Source: Clostridium sp. MCC353
Lineage (GTDB): Bacteria; Bacillota; Clostridia; Lachnospirales; Lachnospiraceae
Assembly: GCF_018785315.1 (NCBI RefSeq)
Contig: NZ_WQPN01000164.1
Span: 300 to 62,303 of the forward strand
Direction of reading: 5' to 3'
Length of the DNA stretch: 62,004 nt
Numbering within the stretch: the stretch's first letter is position 1; every line of letters starts with the position of its first letter. Of this stretch, positions 13,931 to 21,802 are shown piece by piece. The notes beneath the pieces were generated by a model. That model saw only the letters and a program-made list of their open reading frames with translations. It had not been told where the DNA came from and did not search any database. A program made the translations under genes and the position numbers.

Positions 13931-14890
13931 ATGAAGAAGATAACAGCATTATTAATCGGCTGCATAATGATAATAAGTCTTTTCGGATGCAGTTCCAATA
14001 AAAATAAGTATTATGTCAACTTTCCGACTGCCGGAACTTCAGGTTCAGTGTATTCACTGGGGGCAACTCTTGCCAACCTCTGGAATGAAAACATTGATGG
14101 GATCCAGGTTTCGGCAGAAGCCTCCAACGGCGGCGTCCATAACCTGGTGCTGATGTCAGAAGGCGATGCAAAGATGGGAGTCGCCGTTACCAGTATTATT
14201 ACCCAGCAGAAAGAGGGGACGGATGTATTTGAGGGCCATCAGTATGACGGCGCCAGGATCATCTGCTCCCTGTACAGCAATTATAACCAGGTAGTGGCTA
14301 CGGAAAAATCGGGAATTAATACATTGGAGGATATCAAAGGCAAACGGTTTGCGCCGGGAGCGGCGGGCAGCACTCCTGAGGTGGAAACCAGAATCCATCT
14401 GGAAGCTCTGGGATTTGATTATCCGGCAGATATTTCAGGCCAGTATGTTGGATTTACGGAAGCTGTAGACCTGATGCGCAACCAACAGCTTGACGGAGCA
14501 TGGATCCAGTCTGCGCTTCCTGTGTCGGCAGTCAGTGAGATGTGTTCCACAGCAGGAGGCCACCTTGTACCGATGACGGAGGAACTGGTTGAACAGTTGA
14601 GCCAGGAATATCCATGGTACAACAAATCCTATATCCCAGCAGGAACTTATGATGGACAGGATCAGGATATCCTTACAACCAGCCTTCCGATTACGCTGAT
14701 TGTGGATGAAAGTGTGCCGGAGGAGATTGTATACCAGATGACAAAGCTGATGTGGGAAAATATAGACACCCTGAAAAAATCAATGGGTTCCTTGAAAAAT
14801 GCCACTCTTGAAAAAGCAACGGAAGGCATCGGAGATATTCCTCTTCATCCGGGAGCTGAGAGATATTACAGGGAGATGGGTGTTTTGTAA
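13931..14890 (+). CDS. TAXI-family TRAP substrate-binding lipoprotein
   Basis: 319 residues with a lipoprotein signal (lipobox LFGC near residue 20), then the TAXI family start YYVNFPTAGTSGSVYSLGA and the later GSAGSTPEVETR-like segment (here GAAGSTPEVETR), which mark TRAP-associated extracytoplasmic receptors. It captures the solute outside and hands it to the fused permease. Start ATG 13931 has GGGGAGGG at 13916-13923; the gap to the permease stop is 17 bp, so the two are one operon. Confidence 0.88.
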   Translation: MKKITALLIGCIMIISLFGCSSNKNKYYVNFPTAGTSGSVYSLGATLANLWNENIDGIQVSAEASNGGVHNLVLMSEGDAKMGVAVTSIITQQKEGTDVFEGHQYDGARIICSLYSNYNQVVATEKSGINTLEDIKGKRFAPGAAGSTPEVETRIHLEALGFDYPADISGQYVGFTEAVDLMRNQQLDGAWIQSALPVSAVSEMCSTAGGHLVPMTEELVEQLSQEYPWYNKSYIPAGTYDGQDQDILTTSLPITLIVDESVPEEIVYQMTKLMWENIDTLKKSMGSLKNATLEKATEGIGDIPLHPGAERYYREMGVL

Positions 14891-14917
14891 AACTTGTCAG
14901 CAAGATAGGAGTATGAT

Positions 14918-16108
14918 ATGATAGAAAAAAAGTTGGTTTCGGTCAAACATGGATATGAGCCGTGGGAAATGGCCTACGATGCTTTAAAACGTGTTTTTGT
15001 CGATGACGTAAAAGGAAAGCGTGTGCTTTTAAAACCGAATGCAGGCCGAAAAGGCCCCGGTTTTACAGCCCTCTGCACCAGCCCTGAGGTAGTGCGTGGT
15101 GTAATCCGTTTCTTCAAGGAACAAAAAGCCGGTGAGATCCTCTGTGGTGATGGGGCGTTATGGGGGGTAAATGTCTGGGAGGCTATGGAAGAGGCAGGCA
15201 TTTCAAAGGTGTGCGAAGAAGAGCAGGTAACTTGTGTCAATCTGGACGAAGCGCCTCCTGTCATTAAGGAGATACCAGGAGGGCTGATGGTAGACCGGCT
15301 GAAGTTCAGCTCACTGCCGTTTGAAGTGGATCTGGTAGTTTCCATACCAGTGATAAAAACCCATATGTACACAGGGGCTACACTCAGCATCAAGAACATG
15401 AAGGGTTGTCTGTATAAGATGGAAAAGACCATTTTACACAGGGTGAATAAACCCAGCCCGGACCCTGAGAAAGGGCGCTGCCTGGATTATGGCATTGCAG
15501 ATATGACGGAAGTCCTGCTTCCTGATTATGCCGTTTTGGACGGCACGATCTGCATGGAAGGCTTCGGTCCCAGCGTGGGAACACCCATTAACCTGGATCT
15601 GGTTGCAGCCAGTAAGGATCCGACTGCGGCAGATTATGTGGGCGTTACCCTGATGGGTATGGAGTACGATGCCATTGCACATGTGAACCTGGTACATGAG
15701 CGCTGTGGTACGGCAGGCTTTGAAGACATTGAAGTGGAACCAACGGATTATATGAAATATGCGAAGAAATTCCTCACCGCAGATATGTCAACATTAGGTG
15801 ATTATTATCCTAATATAGAAGTGATAGAAAAAGGAACCTGCAGCGCCTGCAGCGCATCCCTCATGAAGTTTGTACGGGACCATGGGCCTGGCCTGGAATC
15901 AGACAGAACATTTATTCTTGAGACAGGAAAGGATCTGACAGAAGAAGATATAAACCGGGAATGTGCGGTTTTGATCGGCAACTGTGCAGGACAATGTGCC
16001 AAAGGTTCCGGTAAAAGCTATTGTGCCGGATGTCCTCCGGTTGGATCCAGTATATTGGCTTTTATTCGCGGGGAGGAGACTAGGGAGGAAACGGAACGGA
16101 CCTTCTGA
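14918..16108 (+). CDS. DUF362 domain protein
   Basis: 396 residues. The DUF362 signature is visible: VLLKPN near residue 35, DGALWG near 85, and the VVSIPVIKTHMYTGATLSIK segment near 142. Nine or more Cys residues cluster in the last third (CSACSA; CAGQCAKGSGKSYCAGC), which suggests an iron-sulfur or metal site, although no classic CxxCxxCxxxCP ferredoxin motif is present. No signal peptide. DUF362 proteins have no settled reaction. Position between a TRAP-TAXI transporter and an IclR regulator suggests it acts on the imported compound. Confidence 0.75.
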   Translation: MIEKKLVSVKHGYEPWEMAYDALKRVFVDDVKGKRVLLKPNAGRKGPGFTALCTSPEVVRGVIRFFKEQKAGEILCGDGALWGVNVWEAMEEAGISKVCEEEQVTCVNLDEAPPVIKEIPGGLMVDRLKFSSLPFEVDLVVSIPVIKTHMYTGATLSIKNMKGCLYKMEKTILHRVNKPSPDPEKGRCLDYGIADMTEVLLPDYAVLDGTICMEGFGPSVGTPINLDLVAASKDPTAADYVGVTLMGMEYDAIAHVNLVHERCGTAGFEDIEVEPTDYMKYAKKFLTADMSTLGDYYPNIEVIEKGTCSACSASLMKFVRDHGPGLESDRTFILETGKDLTEEDINRECAVLIGNCAGQCAKGSGKSYCAGCPPVGSSILAFIRGEETREETERTF

Positions 16109-16140
16109 TGTCTGACGCGGAAAAGAGGTAAATGGGGTCC

Positions 16141-16920
16141 ATGAACAATGAAAGCCAACACCAGGATGTAATAAACTCAGTGATTAAAACATTTAAGGTC
16201 CTGGAGATTATCAGTAAAGAAGGTAAGATCAGTGTGACGGAGCTGGTTAAAAAAAGCGGTATGACCAAAACCACGGTTCTGCGGATTCTGGCTACTTTAA
16301 AGCAGTGCAGGGCGGTGAAACAGGAAACGGATACCAAGCTTTACTGCCTGGATATCTTTCTTTACAGCCTGGGGATGAAGGTTCTCAATGTGTTCAGCCC
16401 GATTGATCAGATAAAGGTAATTGTTGAAGAGTTTACAAAAGAAGAAAGCCGGGACGGGCTTTTGGTACAGGTAGACGGTGACCATCTTGTTTATCTGGAA
16501 AGATTTAAACACAATGACCTGTATCGGGTGGTATCCACGCCCGGTACAAGGGCGCCCCTTATGTCGACTTCATCCGGAATGGCAATTTTGGCCTTTCTGC
16601 CGGATGAAAGGATACGGAGAGTATACGAAAGCAACCGGCTATTAATTGATAATGACACATATTTTGAAAATTTTGAGGAACTGGAAGCAGAAGTTGAAAA
16701 GATCAGGAGGAATGGTTATTATCTGGACTGGGAACGTCATAGAAAAGGGATCTGTTCTGTCTCCATACCGGTATACCACCCTAATGGGAGTGTATTTTAT
16801 TCTCTTTCATTTCCCCAGCTGGTGTCCCAGACAGACCGGCATGAACTGATGATATTTGCCCAAAGGGCGAAAAAGCTTTCCGATATGCTTCGTGAACCGT
16901 TTGAGACGAGGGAAAATTAA
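16141..16920 (+). CDS. IclR-family transcriptional regulator
   Basis: 259 residues: N-terminal winged helix (VTELVKKSGMTKTTVLRILATL, residues about 26-47, split here by its usual turn) and a C-terminal effector domain with the family marks STPGTRAPLMSTSSGMAI-like and GICSVSIPVY. IclR proteins usually repress or activate a neighbouring catabolic operon in response to a small organic acid. ATG 16141 is preferred over ATG 16132 because the AGAGGTA site at 16124-16130 is too close to the latter. It is the last gene of the TRAP-DUF362 set and probably controls it through the palindromes near 11777-11808. Confidence 0.85.
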   Translation: MNNESQHQDVINSVIKTFKVLEIISKEGKISVTELVKKSGMTKTTVLRILATLKQCRAVKQETDTKLYCLDIFLYSLGMKVLNVFSPIDQIKVIVEEFTKEESRDGLLVQVDGDHLVYLERFKHNDLYRVVSTPGTRAPLMSTSSGMAILAFLPDERIRRVYESNRLLIDNDTYFENFEELEAEVEKIRRNGYYLDWERHRKGICSVSIPVYHPNGSVFYSLSFPQLVSQTDRHELMIFAQRAKKLSDMLREPFETREN

Positions 16921-16936
16921 AAATGTTTATGAATCA

Positions 16937-16976
16937 GCATACAAAGAGATGTGATTTCTCTTTGTATGCTTTTTTG
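16937..16976. terminator. intrinsic terminator after the IclR gene
   Basis: A perfect 13-bp stem GCATACAAAGAGA (16937-16949) with TCTCTTTGTATGC (16957-16969) is followed by TTTTTTG. It ends the TRAP operon. Confidence 0.9.
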
Positions 16977-17100
16977 TTCTTTAAAAGAATCCTGAACCGT
17001 CCGGTTTTGACAACGGATTGGCCAGAAAAATCATTTTATTTTATAAAAATAAACCGCAATATTTTTAAATACTAACGCCAGATAAATAAAAGGTTAACCG

Positions 17101-17129
17101 GTGACCTTTCCGTCAATTTGTGATATGAT
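17101..17129 (+). promoter_or_regulatory. promoter candidate for the Gfo/Idh/MocA gene
   Basis: TATGAT at 17124-17129 with a weak GTGACC -35 at 17101-17106, spacer 17 bp. It lies 39 bp before the start codon. Confidence 0.35.
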
Positions 17130-17167
17130 CGGAGTATAAACCAAGAATCAGCGATGGAGGAACAATT

Positions 17168-18151
17168 ATGATACGTTTTGCAACAATCGGAACGAATTTT
17201 ATTACAAAATGGTTTGTAGAAGCGGCAAAAGGATGCAGCGCCATGAAATATGCGGCTGCCTATTCCAGAACCGAAGACAGGGCAAAGTCATTTGCCGAAG
17301 AATTCGGGGCAGAAACGTATTATACGGATTTAGAGAAGCTGGCCCGTTCAGACGATATTGCCGGAGTTTATATCGCCAGCCCTAACAGCCTGCACTGTGA
17401 ACAGGCAATGCTTATGATGGAGCATGGCAAACACGTTCTGTGCGAAAAAACGATTGCCAGCAACAGCAGGGAGTTAAAGGCCATGCTGGACTTGGCGGAG
17501 AAAAAGCAGGTTGTGCTCTTAGAAGCCATGAGATCCGTATTTGATCCGGGTTTTCTTGCCGTGTCCAGGAATCTGGGAAAGCTGGGGACAATCAGGCGGG
17601 CCAGTTTTCAATACTGCCAATATTCCTCCCGGTATGATAAGTTTAAGAGCGGAGTGATTGAAAATGCATTTAAACCGGAACTTTCTAACGGTGCGCTGAT
17701 GGATATCGGAGTTTACTGTGTTCATCCCATGGTAAAATTATTCGGCCGCCCGGAATCTGTTTATGGGGAAGCCGTGCTGCTGGAAAACGGAATAGACGGT
17801 TTGGGAACCATTTTGGCCAGGTACGAAGGGATGCTGGCGGAACTGGCCTATTCTAAAATATCAAACAGCCAGATTCCCAGCCGGATTGAGGGAGAAGCCG
17901 GATGTATAGTCATAGATGCAATACAGAACCCATGCAATAGTTACATCGTTTATAATGATGGAGAAAAAGAAGAGATCAAGGTAGATAAAAATGAAAAAAA
18001 TATGATATATGAAATAGAAGAATGGGCAAGGCTGATCGAAAATGGCTTAACAGCCGGAGAACATAACCGGTATTCGGTGATGGCGCTTGAAATCATGGAT
18101 CAGGTGAGGGAACAGACGGGCCTGGTATTTCCGGCCGATCGGCCGTGTTAG
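17168..18151 (+). CDS. Gfo/Idh/MocA-family NAD(P)-dependent oxidoreductase
   Basis: 327 residues. The N-terminal Rossmann part starts IRFATIGTNFITKWF (dinucleotide loop with G-T-N), followed by the family motif GVYIASPNSLHCEQA near 73 and the EK motif HVLCEKTIASN near 96, where Lys is the usual catalytic lysine. The C-terminal alpha/beta domain binds the sugar or polyol substrate. Cytosolic. GGAGG precedes ATG 17168. The gene stands alone between two terminators, so its substrate cannot be inferred from partners. Confidence 0.85.
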   Translation: MIRFATIGTNFITKWFVEAAKGCSAMKYAAAYSRTEDRAKSFAEEFGAETYYTDLEKLARSDDIAGVYIASPNSLHCEQAMLMMEHGKHVLCEKTIASNSRELKAMLDLAEKKQVVLLEAMRSVFDPGFLAVSRNLGKLGTIRRASFQYCQYSSRYDKFKSGVIENAFKPELSNGALMDIGVYCVHPMVKLFGRPESVYGEAVLLENGIDGLGTILARYEGMLAELAYSKISNSQIPSRIEGEAGCIVIDAIQNPCNSYIVYNDGEKEEIKVDKNEKNMIYEIEEWARLIENGLTAGEHNRYSVMALEIMDQVREQTGLVFPADRPC

Positions 18152-18179
18152 AGGAGATGGATTTACTGAACAAACATTT

Positions 18180-18217
18180 AAAAAGCAGGCAGAAGGCGGA
18201 TTCTCTGCCTGCTTTTT
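18180..18217. terminator. bidirectional intrinsic terminator
   Basis: AAAAAGCAGGCAGA (18180-18193) pairs with TCTGCCTGCTTTTT (18204-18217). A and T runs on both sides let it stop the Gfo/Idh/MocA gene from the left and the PrpR-like gene from the right. Confidence 0.85.
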
Positions 18218-18350
18218 AATGCCTTTTTATGCTTTATCCGGAGTAATACGTCTGAAACGTAAAAATCTAAAACAAAAGAAACGTAAATAAAACGATTTTA
18301 ATACAAAATAGACGATATAAATACATATAAGAGGTTTAAAAAAGAAAAAA

Positions 18351-18402
18351 TTGACGGAATTAAAGCTCTTCCCTATAATAAAAATCAGCAATACAAAGGA
18401 GA
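18351..18402 (+). promoter_or_regulatory. orphan promoter plus ribosome site facing antisense into the PrpR-like gene
   Basis: TTGACG at 18351-18356, 17-bp spacer and TATAAT at 18374-18379 form a strong promoter, and AAAGGAG lies at 18396-18402. No convincing plus-strand gene follows; transcription would run antisense to the 3 prime end of the minus-strand regulator, whose stop codon is at 18413-18415. Confidence 0.65.
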
Positions 18403-18412
18403 TGATAAATCC

Positions 18413-20374
18413 TCATCCAGCGCCGTTTTCAGCTGGAGTTTCAGGGATAGGCCTAATTTCGCTTTCATTTTCAGCCGGATTCTTGTGCAGTTCCATTTCT
18501 TTAAAATACCGCCATAACGTGGAGCGGCTGACATTCAGTTTTTGAGCGATCAGAGACTTCCGGCCATGGTAGTAACGATCCATCGCTTTCAGTTCATCAA
18601 AGGTGATTTTCCGCCCATGAACAATGAAGCCGGGTTCCGGAGGATCCGTGAGCGGTTTCAAAGTCTTTTGGAGGCCAGGAGTTCCCGGTAAATGGGAAAA
18701 ATAAGGGGTGTCAGACAACTGCATCTGAAGCTGGGAACGGCTCAGCGTATCTCCATCGTTTATCAGAAGAACCAGCCTCCTGCATAAACTGTCCATTTGA
18801 TCCAGATTTCCAGGCCAGGAGTATTCTTCTATAACTGCTGTGCAATCGGAATCATAAGCACATTCTTTTTGAAATAATGAGCAGTATTTTTTCCAAAAAC
18901 GGTCAAACAGCACTGGCAGATCTTCGGGCCTGTCCGAAAGGCATAAAACAGGAACCAGGAATGCGTTGAAACTGTAGTACAAAGCGGAAGAAAAGTCCCC
19001 CTGCGCGGCCAGCCGGCATAAATCCGTGGATGTCCCGGCCAGGATGCGGATGCAAAGCGACTGACGCAGGCGGCTGCTTCTGGTAAAACTTCCATATTGA
19101 ATAATATTGCACAGAATCTGCTGGTTTCCAGGGCTGAGGAATTCCGGGTTTCTTATGTAGAGGCTTCCTCCGTGAGCGGATAACATATCCTCTTCCGTCA
19201 GCAATGCCGCATCCCGGGCGATCCATAATCCTTCTTTGTAAGGGCTGTTATCATGCATGAAACGGGCCAAGGTTTCCCGGCCAGTTCCCTGTTCTCCGAT
19301 AAAAAGTACCGGATAAGAGAGTGGGGCATATTTTTTTACCAGAGAAAGGCATGAGTGATAAGCGGGAGACCGGCTGGAAAGAAGGTGCAGTTCCCGGTCT
19401 TTACAGGAAGCGGAGGGGGCTGGATCGGAAGTATCAGGAACCTGCAGAGACATGGCTGTGCTGCTGGTATCAGGCCTGATTGTTAAGATCACTCCCTCAG
19501 TTTTTTTGCTTGCTGTAATTGGATGGATATCCAGATGATAGGCGCCCTGTCCAATGGAAAATTCATGTCCGGCAGCCGTTTCTCCGGAAACCAGAATTCT
19601 GTGGATCAGTTCCAGTTCTGTCTGGGAAAACAGAAAACTGCATTTCCGGCCGAGAACCGCCTGGTTTGAGACGGAGAAAAATTGTCTGGCCGCCTGATTA
19701 ATCATGGTGATTTTTTCCGTTTCATTAATGCTTATAATGCCGTCGGAAATGGAATCCATGATAGTGATGCGTTCCTGGATTTTTTTCTTCTGCTGGCGGA
19801 TATTTTTCTGGACCACCTTCGCCTGATTATATGCGGTCTGGATGGAAGAAAGGGAGCATTCCAGCAGTACACAGTTGATTCCGTGTTCCTGCGCTGCCTT
19901 TTGTGTGCAGACGCCTCCAATGAGGACATGGATGTTTTCTGCTTTGGCCCGGAGTACCTGGGCTTCAATATCCTGATTGTTTTTGACGGGATAAAGATGA
20001 ACCTTCCAATGGAGCAGGTCGAGAAAACCGCGAAAGGCATGAATTAAATCTTCCATACCGATATAGGCGATATCAGTTTCATTTTCTCCGAACAGGCTTT
20101 TTACCTTTTCAATGGTTTGAGCCAGTTCCATGCCGGTGATGGGAACGGTGACTACCGGAACCGGAAGCCGTGAAGAACTGAGAAGTTTAGCGGTGTTTCC
20201 GCGGGCCATAATTACATCGGTGTCATCATCCAAATGATTTTTGACGTATGTTAATGCTTCGTCCATATATAAGTTGATAATTTTAAGGTTATTGGGGACG
20301 GGCAGCTCTTTTTGGAAGAGACAGCCGTATTGGTACATCACATCGCCGGACGCGATGAATAGAATATGTGACAT
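18413..20374 (-). CDS. PrpR-like regulator: sensor domain, PAS, degenerate sigma-54-type AAA+, Fis helix-turn-helix
   Basis: 653 residues. Residues 1-190 match the propionate regulator PrpR N-terminal layout (MARGNTAKLL, VPVVTVPITGMEL, GGVCTQKAA). A PAS domain follows (MDSISDGIISINETEKITMIN, about 217-310), then an AAA+ domain with GEQGTGRETLARFMH as Walker A, and a C-terminal Fis-type helix-turn-helix (IAQKLNVSRSTLWRYF). The sigma-54 contact motif GAFTGA is absent and the Walker B region reads GGSLYIRN, so classic sigma-54 activation is doubtful. ATG 20374 has AGGAGG upstream. It is divergent from the enolase-superfamily gene, its likely target. Confidence 0.8.
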   Translation of the reverse strand: MSHILFIASGDVMYQYGCLFQKELPVPNNLKIINLYMDEALTYVKNHLDDDTDVIMARGNTAKLLSSSRLPVPVVTVPITGMELAQTIEKVKSLFGENETDIAYIGMEDLIHAFRGFLDLLHWKVHLYPVKNNQDIEAQVLRAKAENIHVLIGGVCTQKAAQEHGINCVLLECSLSSIQTAYNQAKVVQKNIRQQKKKIQERITIMDSISDGIISINETEKITMINQAARQFFSVSNQAVLGRKCSFLFSQTELELIHRILVSGETAAGHEFSIGQGAYHLDIHPITASKKTEGVILTIRPDTSSTAMSLQVPDTSDPAPSASCKDRELHLLSSRSPAYHSCLSLVKKYAPLSYPVLFIGEQGTGRETLARFMHDNSPYKEGLWIARDAALLTEEDMLSAHGGSLYIRNPEFLSPGNQQILCNIIQYGSFTRSSRLRQSLCIRILAGTSTDLCRLAAQGDFSSALYYSFNAFLVPVLCLSDRPEDLPVLFDRFWKKYCSLFQKECAYDSDCTAVIEEYSWPGNLDQMDSLCRRLVLLINDGDTLSRSQLQMQLSDTPYFSHLPGTPGLQKTLKPLTDPPEPGFIVHGRKITFDELKAMDRYYHGRKSLIAQKLNVSRSTLWRYFKEMELHKNPAENESEIRPIPETPAENGAG

Positions 20375-20392
20375 AGCAACCTCCTGTTGGTG

Positions 20393-20414
20393 CCAATTCA
20401 TGGGAAAGAATTGG
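20393..20414. promoter_or_regulatory. inverted repeat in the divergent regulator/enolase-family region
   Basis: CCAATTC (20393-20399) and GAATTGG (20408-20414) form a 7-bp inverted repeat, a candidate binding site for the divergent regulator. Confidence 0.4.
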
Positions 20415-20446
20415 AGCTTATGTTTCATATTAACATTAATAAAACA

Positions 20447-20452
20447 ATTATA
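20447..20452 (-). promoter_or_regulatory. -10 element for the PrpR-like gene
   Basis: The minus strand reads TATAAT here, about 73 bp before the start codon. The -35 (ATGTTG) is poor, so the promoter may need activation. Confidence 0.45.
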
Positions 20453-20514
20453 CAACAAGATTGGAACAACAACATGTGCAGTAATCTGCCAAAAAATTAA
20501 AAGGAGATGAAGAG

Positions 20515-21687
20515 ATGTTTGATTTTGATAAAAACACTAAAATAGCATTTTCAAAAGCAGTTTATTATAATTTCAACCCGATTCCGGTAAAAAAGCCATG
20601 GAGAGACGCCACAGGAGGTTTTGGCAGCTTTGCTCCCCTGCAGGCATGGATTCAGATCTATGATACGGAAGGGTACTGTGGTGAAACATTTTGCTCAAAA
20701 GGGATCGTAGAGAATATCCTTCCTCTGATTTTGACCGGGGAGGAAAAGACCTACCAGGAGTGGTATGACTTCATTTACTGGAAACTTCGTAATTTTGGGT
20801 TCCAAAGCGGGCAGATTGTGGATTTAGGGCAGTTGGACATGATCATGCTTGAGATTATGGCCAGACGCCAGGGGCTGCCGCTGCACCGTTTTCTGGGAGC
20901 CGGAAAGGATTGGGCGGCAGCTTATAAAGGGGGAGGTTCCCTTTTGGAATCAGATGAAGAACTGGTGGAGGACATGCTGCGGTATGTGGACGAAGGTTAC
21001 CGGACCATTAAATTCAAAGTCGGAAGCGACTGGGGCCATAATATGAAGCGGGATCTGATCCGGCTGGAGAAGGTGCGCAGAGCCGTGGGAGATGATATTG
21101 AAATTGCGGTGGATGCCAACCAGGTGTGGGGCGTCAATGAAGCTCTGGAATTTGCGGGTCTGATCCGCCCGTACAATCCGGCCTGGTTTGAGGAGCCGGT
21201 TCACTCCCATGATATGAATGCAATTAAAGCCTTAAAGGACAGAGGCATTGAGATGAAAACAGGTTACGGGGAATCCATGCGCAATTATTACGCATTTGAA
21301 ACCTATGCTGAAAAAGGTGTAGATCATCTGATGCCTTTGGTGGGAAGAATGAGCAGAATGCATGACCTGATTAAAATACGGCAGTTGGCCCGGGAACGCG
21401 GCCTGCGGTTTTCATCAGGCGGTACCGTATGGCTGAATGCCGCTTACGGCGCCTTATATGAGGAAGATGAGCTGTTGGAAAACCATGAGCCAATGACGGA
21501 ACCTATTGGAGACTGTCTTCTCATAAAACCGGAGGAAAAGGGTGGAAAGCTGTACCTGCCCGACATACCGGGAACGCCCATTCGTCTGGACTTTGAGAAG
21601 ATAGAGAAAAACGGTACGTTGGAAAGCAAGACCTGTTTCTATGCGGGTAATGCCAAGACTGCTTTTGCGGTGAGAGCCGCATATTAG
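20515..21687 (+). CDS. mandelate racemase / muconate lactonizing enzyme-like protein (enolase superfamily)
   Basis: 390 residues. Enolase-superfamily barrel with the visible KFK motif (K166, K168), metal ligands D200 (DAN), E226 (WFEEP) and E253 (GYGES). These enzymes abstract a proton alpha to a carboxylate; most act as sugar-acid dehydratases or epimerases. A clear second-half His-Asp pair was not found by eye, so the exact reaction is open. ATG 20515 has AAAGGAG at 20500-20506. Its promoter region is shared with the divergent PrpR-like regulator. Confidence 0.8.
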   Translation: MFDFDKNTKIAFSKAVYYNFNPIPVKKPWRDATGGFGSFAPLQAWIQIYDTEGYCGETFCSKGIVENILPLILTGEEKTYQEWYDFIYWKLRNFGFQSGQIVDLGQLDMIMLEIMARRQGLPLHRFLGAGKDWAAAYKGGGSLLESDEELVEDMLRYVDEGYRTIKFKVGSDWGHNMKRDLIRLEKVRRAVGDDIEIAVDANQVWGVNEALEFAGLIRPYNPAWFEEPVHSHDMNAIKALKDRGIEMKTGYGESMRNYYAFETYAEKGVDHLMPLVGRMSRMHDLIKIRQLARERGLRFSSGGTVWLNAAYGALYEEDELLENHEPMTEPIGDCLLIKPEEKGGKLYLPDIPGTPIRLDFEKIEKNGTLESKTCFYAGNAKTAFAVRAAY

Positions 21688-21710
21688 AGCCGCGTATTAA
21701 AGAAAGCTGG

Positions 21711-21739
21711 TTGATTTTCCTGTGCGCCTGCGCTATGAT
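21711..21739 (+). promoter_or_regulatory. promoter of the tandem-GntR gene
   Basis: TTGATT at 21711-21716, 17-bp spacer, TATGAT at 21734-21739. Confidence 0.65.
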
Positions 21740-21802
21740 TATCTGTAAACGTATGGGATATCCTTTTTGGATACCACAGAAACAGAGGACGCAAAGATAG
21801 TA

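Noticed and set aside
20375-20414. TTGGCAC on the minus strand as a possible sigma-54 -24 element
   Set aside because: No GC element at the correct distance, and the sequence overlaps the ribosome site region; the regulator also lacks GAFTGA.
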